Assembly (NCBI GenBank): GCA_900313265.1
Contig: OMRN01000096.1
Span: 1 to 5,875 of the forward strand
Direction: 5' to 3'
Origin: an uncultured Lachnospiraceae bacterium
GTDB lineage: Bacteria > Bacillota > Clostridia > Lachnospirales > Lachnospiraceae
Length of the DNA: 5,875 bases
Made by a program: the position numbers and the translations under genes. The notes under the pieces were generated by a model that did not search any database, was not told where the DNA came from, and saw only the letters and a list, made by a program, of their open reading frames with translations. Of the stretch, positions 3,429-5,875 are shown piece by piece; position 1 is the first letter of the stretch; every line of letters starts with the position of its first letter.

Positions 3429-5875
3429 ATGGAAAAGAACAGAATACGTCCAATTGTGAACGGCAACAGCCGGCGTATGTCTTATCAGCGCCAGAAAGAG
3501 GTTCTTGAGATTCCCAATCTGATCGAAGTTCAGAAGGACTCCTATGAATGGTTCAAGAACGAGGGCTTGAAAGAAGCATTTGACGACATTTCTCCGATTA
3601 CGAATTTCGGTGGCGACATTCGTATGGAATTTGTCGGATTCAAGCTTTATGAGGACGAGGCAGAGCACACGATCGAAGAGTGCAAAGAGCGTGATATTAC
3701 TTATGAAGCTCCTCTTCGGGTTAAAGTTCGTCTTTTCGATGAGAATAATAAGAACGATATCAAGGAACATGAGATTTTCATGGGCAAGCTCCCCATTATG
3801 ACGGAGAACGGAACGTTCGTCATTAACGGTGCGGAGCGTGTAATCGTAAGCCAGTTAGTTCGCTCGCCCGGAATTTACTATACAATTTCCCGTGATAAAA
3901 TCGGTAAGAAACTCTATTCTTCACAGGTTATTCCGAACCGTGGAGCATGGCTTGAGTATGAAACCGATTCCAATGACGTGGCTTATGTTCGTGTGGACAG
4001 AACCAAGAAGGTTCCCATCACCGTATTTATCCGAAGCTTAGGCCTCGGAACCGATGAGGAAATCATCGAAACCTTCGGTGACGAGCCCAAGATTCGGGCA
4101 TCGTTTACCAAGGATATTGCAAAGAATTATATCGAAGGCCTTCGTGAATTCTACACCAAGGTTCATCCCGGTGAGCCTTTCAGCGTAGAGAGTGCGGAGA
4201 ACTTCTTAAACAGCATGTTCTTTGATGCAAGACGTTACGATCTTGCCAAAGTCGGCCGTTATAAGTTCAATAAGAAACTTCTGCTTCGCAACCGTATTGC
4301 CGGTCATGTTCTCGCAGAAGATGTTGTAAGCGAATATACAGGCGAAATTATCGCAAAGCAGGGTGAAGTGGTTTCCGCGGAAGTGGCAAACCGCATTCAG
4401 AACTCTGCCGTTAAGAGCGTGGTAATCCAGACTGAAGAGAAGAACGTTATCGTTCTTTCCAACTTAATGGTTGATATTACCGAATGGATTGACTGTGAGC
4501 CGGAAGAACTCGGCATCACCGAGCTTGTTTACTTCCCTGAACTGATGAAGATTATCAACCAGTTTGCGGACAGCCCGGAAGAACTGACCGAAGCCATCCA
4601 GAACAATGTTCACAACTTAATTCCGAAGCATATTACGAAGGAAGATATTTTAGCTTCCATTAACTATAACATCCATCTTGAGTACGGCATCGGTAACGAC
4701 GACGATATCGACCACCTCGGCAACCGTCGTATCCGTGCGGTCGGTGAACTTTTACAGAACCAGTACCGTATCGGTCTTTCCCGTATGGAAAGAGGTGTTC
4801 GTGAAAGAATGACGACACAGGATACCGAGACCTTAACTCCGCAGAACTTAATCAATATCAAGCCTCTGCAGGCAGCCATCAAGGAGTTCTTCGGATCTTC
4901 CCAGCTGTCCCAGTTCATGGATCAGAACAACCCTCTCGGAGAGCTTACTCACAAGAGACGTCTTTCCGCGTTAGGACCGGGTGGTCTTTCCAGAGACCGG
5001 GCCGGATTCGAAGTTCGTGACGTACATTACACCCATTACGGAAGAATGTGCCCGATCGAGACTCCCGAAGGTCCCAACATCGGTCTGATCAACTCCCTTG
5101 CATCCTATGCAAGAATTAACGAATACGGTTTTGTTGAGGCTCCTTATCGCAGAGTCGACAAGTCCGATCCGGAAAATCCCCGTGTAACGGACGAAGTTGT
5201 ATATATGACGGCGGATGAAGAAGATAATTATTATGTAGCGCAGGCGAATGCCAAACTTGACGAGGAAGGACATTTCGTAAGAAGCGTTGTTTCCGGTCGT
5301 CACAGAGATGAAATTCAGGAATATCCGAAGAAAATGTTCGATTTCATGGATATTTCTCCCCGTATGGTATTCTCCGTTGCAACGGCGCTCATTCCGTTCT
5401 TACAGAACGACGATGCAAACCGTGCACTGATGGGATCCAACATGCAGCGTCAGGCCGTTCCCCTTCTGTTTACCGAAGCACCGGTAATCGGAACCGGTAT
5501 GGAAGTAAAGGCTGCCGTTGACTCCGGTGTATGTGTGGTTGCAAAGAAGCCCGGTACCGTAACCTATGTTTCTTCCGAACTCATCAAGGTAACCTGCGAT
5601 GACGGCGAGAAGATGGAATACAAGATTGCCAAATTCGTTCGAAGCAACCAGAGCAACTGCTACAACCAGAAGCCGATTGTTTTCAAGGGCGATCATATTG
5701 CGGCAGGACAGGTTATTGCAGACGGTCCTTCTACCGCAAACGGAGAACTTGCACTCGGTAAGAACCCGTTAATCGGATTCATGACCTGGGAAGGTTACAA
5801 CTACGAGGATGCCGTTCTTTTAAGCGAAAGACTTGTTCGTGAAGATGTTTATACATCCATTCACATTGAAGAATA
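3429..5875 (+). CDS. rpoB: DNA-directed RNA polymerase subunit beta, N-terminal 815 codons (3' truncated by the window)
   Basis: Beta is the second catalytic subunit of RNA polymerase. The frame is open to the window edge, about two thirds of a usual 1,200-1,300-residue protein. Recognisable parts are the N-terminus ([13 protein letters not shown], then [26 protein letters not shown]), the protrusion and lobe region ([21 protein letters not shown]), and the rifampicin cluster [11 protein letters not shown]...[13 protein letters not shown] (489-520). The flanking [23 protein letters not shown] follows, and near the edge comes [15 protein letters not shown], whose E793-D794 match the NTP-site pair E813-D814 of E. 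coli. D498, H508 and S513 correspond to E. coli D516, H526 and S531 and are wild type, so no rifampicin-resistance change is seen there. The start at 3429 matches the family N-terminus and uses AAGGA (3413-3417), 11 nt away. An in-frame ATG at 3417 overlaps that site and is unlikely. Confidence 0.97.
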   Translation, partial: MEKNRIRPIVNGNSRRMSYQRQKEVLEIPNLIEVQKDSYEWFKNEGLKEAFDDISPITNFGGDIRMEFVGFKLYEDEAEHTIEECKERDITYEAPLRVKVRLFDENNKNDIKEHEIFMGKLPIMTENGTFVINGAERVIVSQLVRSPGIYYTISRDKIGKKLYSSQVIPNRGAWLEYETDSNDVAYVRVDRTKKVPITVFIRSLGLGTDEEIIETFGDEPKIRASFTKDIAKNYIEGLREFYTKVHPGEPFSVESAENFLNSMFFDARRYDLAKVGRYKFNKKLLLRNRIAGHVLAEDVVSEYTGEIIAKQGEVVSAEVANRIQNSAVKSVVIQTEEKNVIVLSNLMVDITEWIDCEPEELGITELVYFPELMKIINQFADSPEELTEAIQNNVHNLIPKHITKEDILASINYNIHLEYGIGNDDDIDHLGNRRIRAVGELLQNQYRIGLSRMERGVRERMTTQDTETLTPQNLINIKPLQAAIKEFFGSSQLSQFMDQNNPLGELTHKRRLSALGPGGLSRDRAGFEVRDVHYTHYGRMCPIETPEGPNIGLINSLASYARINEYGFVEAPYRRVDKSDPENPRVTDEVVYMTADEEDNYYVAQANAKLDEEGHFVRSVVSGRHRDEIQEYPKKMFDFMDISPRMVFSVATALIPFLQNDDANRALMGSNMQRQAVPLLFTEAPVIGTGMEVKAAVDSGVCVVAKKPGTVTYVSSELIKVTCDDGEKMEYKIAKFVRSNQSNCYNQKPIVFKGDHIAAGQVIADGPSTANGELALGKNPLIGFMTWEGYNYEDAVLLSERLVREDVYTSIHIEE

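Noticed and set aside
3406..3429. Seven-codon upstream ORF (MKEGCES) whose TAA overlaps the rpoB ATG as TAATG
   Set aside because: The overlap is suggestive of translational coupling, but there is no Shine-Dalgarno before its ATG (the preceding bases are a T-tract and GCGTAATAAA), so translation is unlikely.
2839..3453. Long open frame on the - strand (204 codons) across rplL and the rpoB leader
   Set aside because: It is antisense to rplL, its composition reflects the Ala-rich rplL codons, and it crosses the terminator and promoter. It has no family resemblance.
4971..5303. Open frame on the - strand within rpoB (110 codons), and similar ones at 4664-4918 and 5400-5696
   Set aside because: All are antisense to highly conserved RpoB coding sequence and have no independent signals.

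Overview
The window comes from a low-to-mid GC Firmicute, most likely a Lachnospiraceae-type Clostridium. The evidence is the RpoB N-terminus (MEKNRIRP... followed by the [20 protein letters not shown] stretch), the L10 and L7/L12 sequences, strong AAGGAGG/GGAGG ribosome binding sites, sigma-A type promoters with 17-nt spacers, and a Firmicute-type L10 leader. The genus is inferred from remembered family resemblance, not from a search.

Layout, all on the + strand. (1) 1-438: the C-terminal part of a phosphodiester glycosidase (NAGPA/DUF2233-like) whose 5' end lies outside the window. (2) 534-2003: a 489-aa, single-pass membrane-anchored protein of unknown function. (3) 2004-2276: a regulatory region with a consensus-like promoter (2016-2044), an L10 leader RNA and its intrinsic terminator (2204-2232), and a possible stem over the rplJ ribosome binding site. 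(4) 2277-2771 rplJ (L10) and 2846-3220 rplL (L7/L12), the ribosomal stalk operon. (5) 3221-3428: a 12-bp intrinsic terminator whose 3' half and T-tract form the spacer of the rpoB promoter, then a second, weaker hairpin/T-tract in the rpoB leader. (6) 3429 to the end: the first 815 codons of rpoB, including the whole rifampicin-resistance determining region with sensitive-type residues.

Together, rplJ-rplL-rpoB form the conserved stalk/RNA polymerase locus. The sequence suggests two control layers. L10(L12)4 probably autoregulates rplJL by attenuation in the leader. The rplL/rpoB junction probably partly uncouples stalk protein output (four or more L12 copies per ribosome) from RNA polymerase output by ending most rplJL transcripts and starting rpoB transcripts at overlapping sites. 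rplK-rplA, which usually lie upstream of rplJ, are absent here; two surface-type genes occupy that position, with no terminator between them and the rplJ promoter.

I see no mobile element, CRISPR array, tRNA or rRNA. No wholly new system is evident. The most interesting material is the compact RNA-level regulation at 2016-2276 and 3302-3428, and the unrecognised membrane protein.
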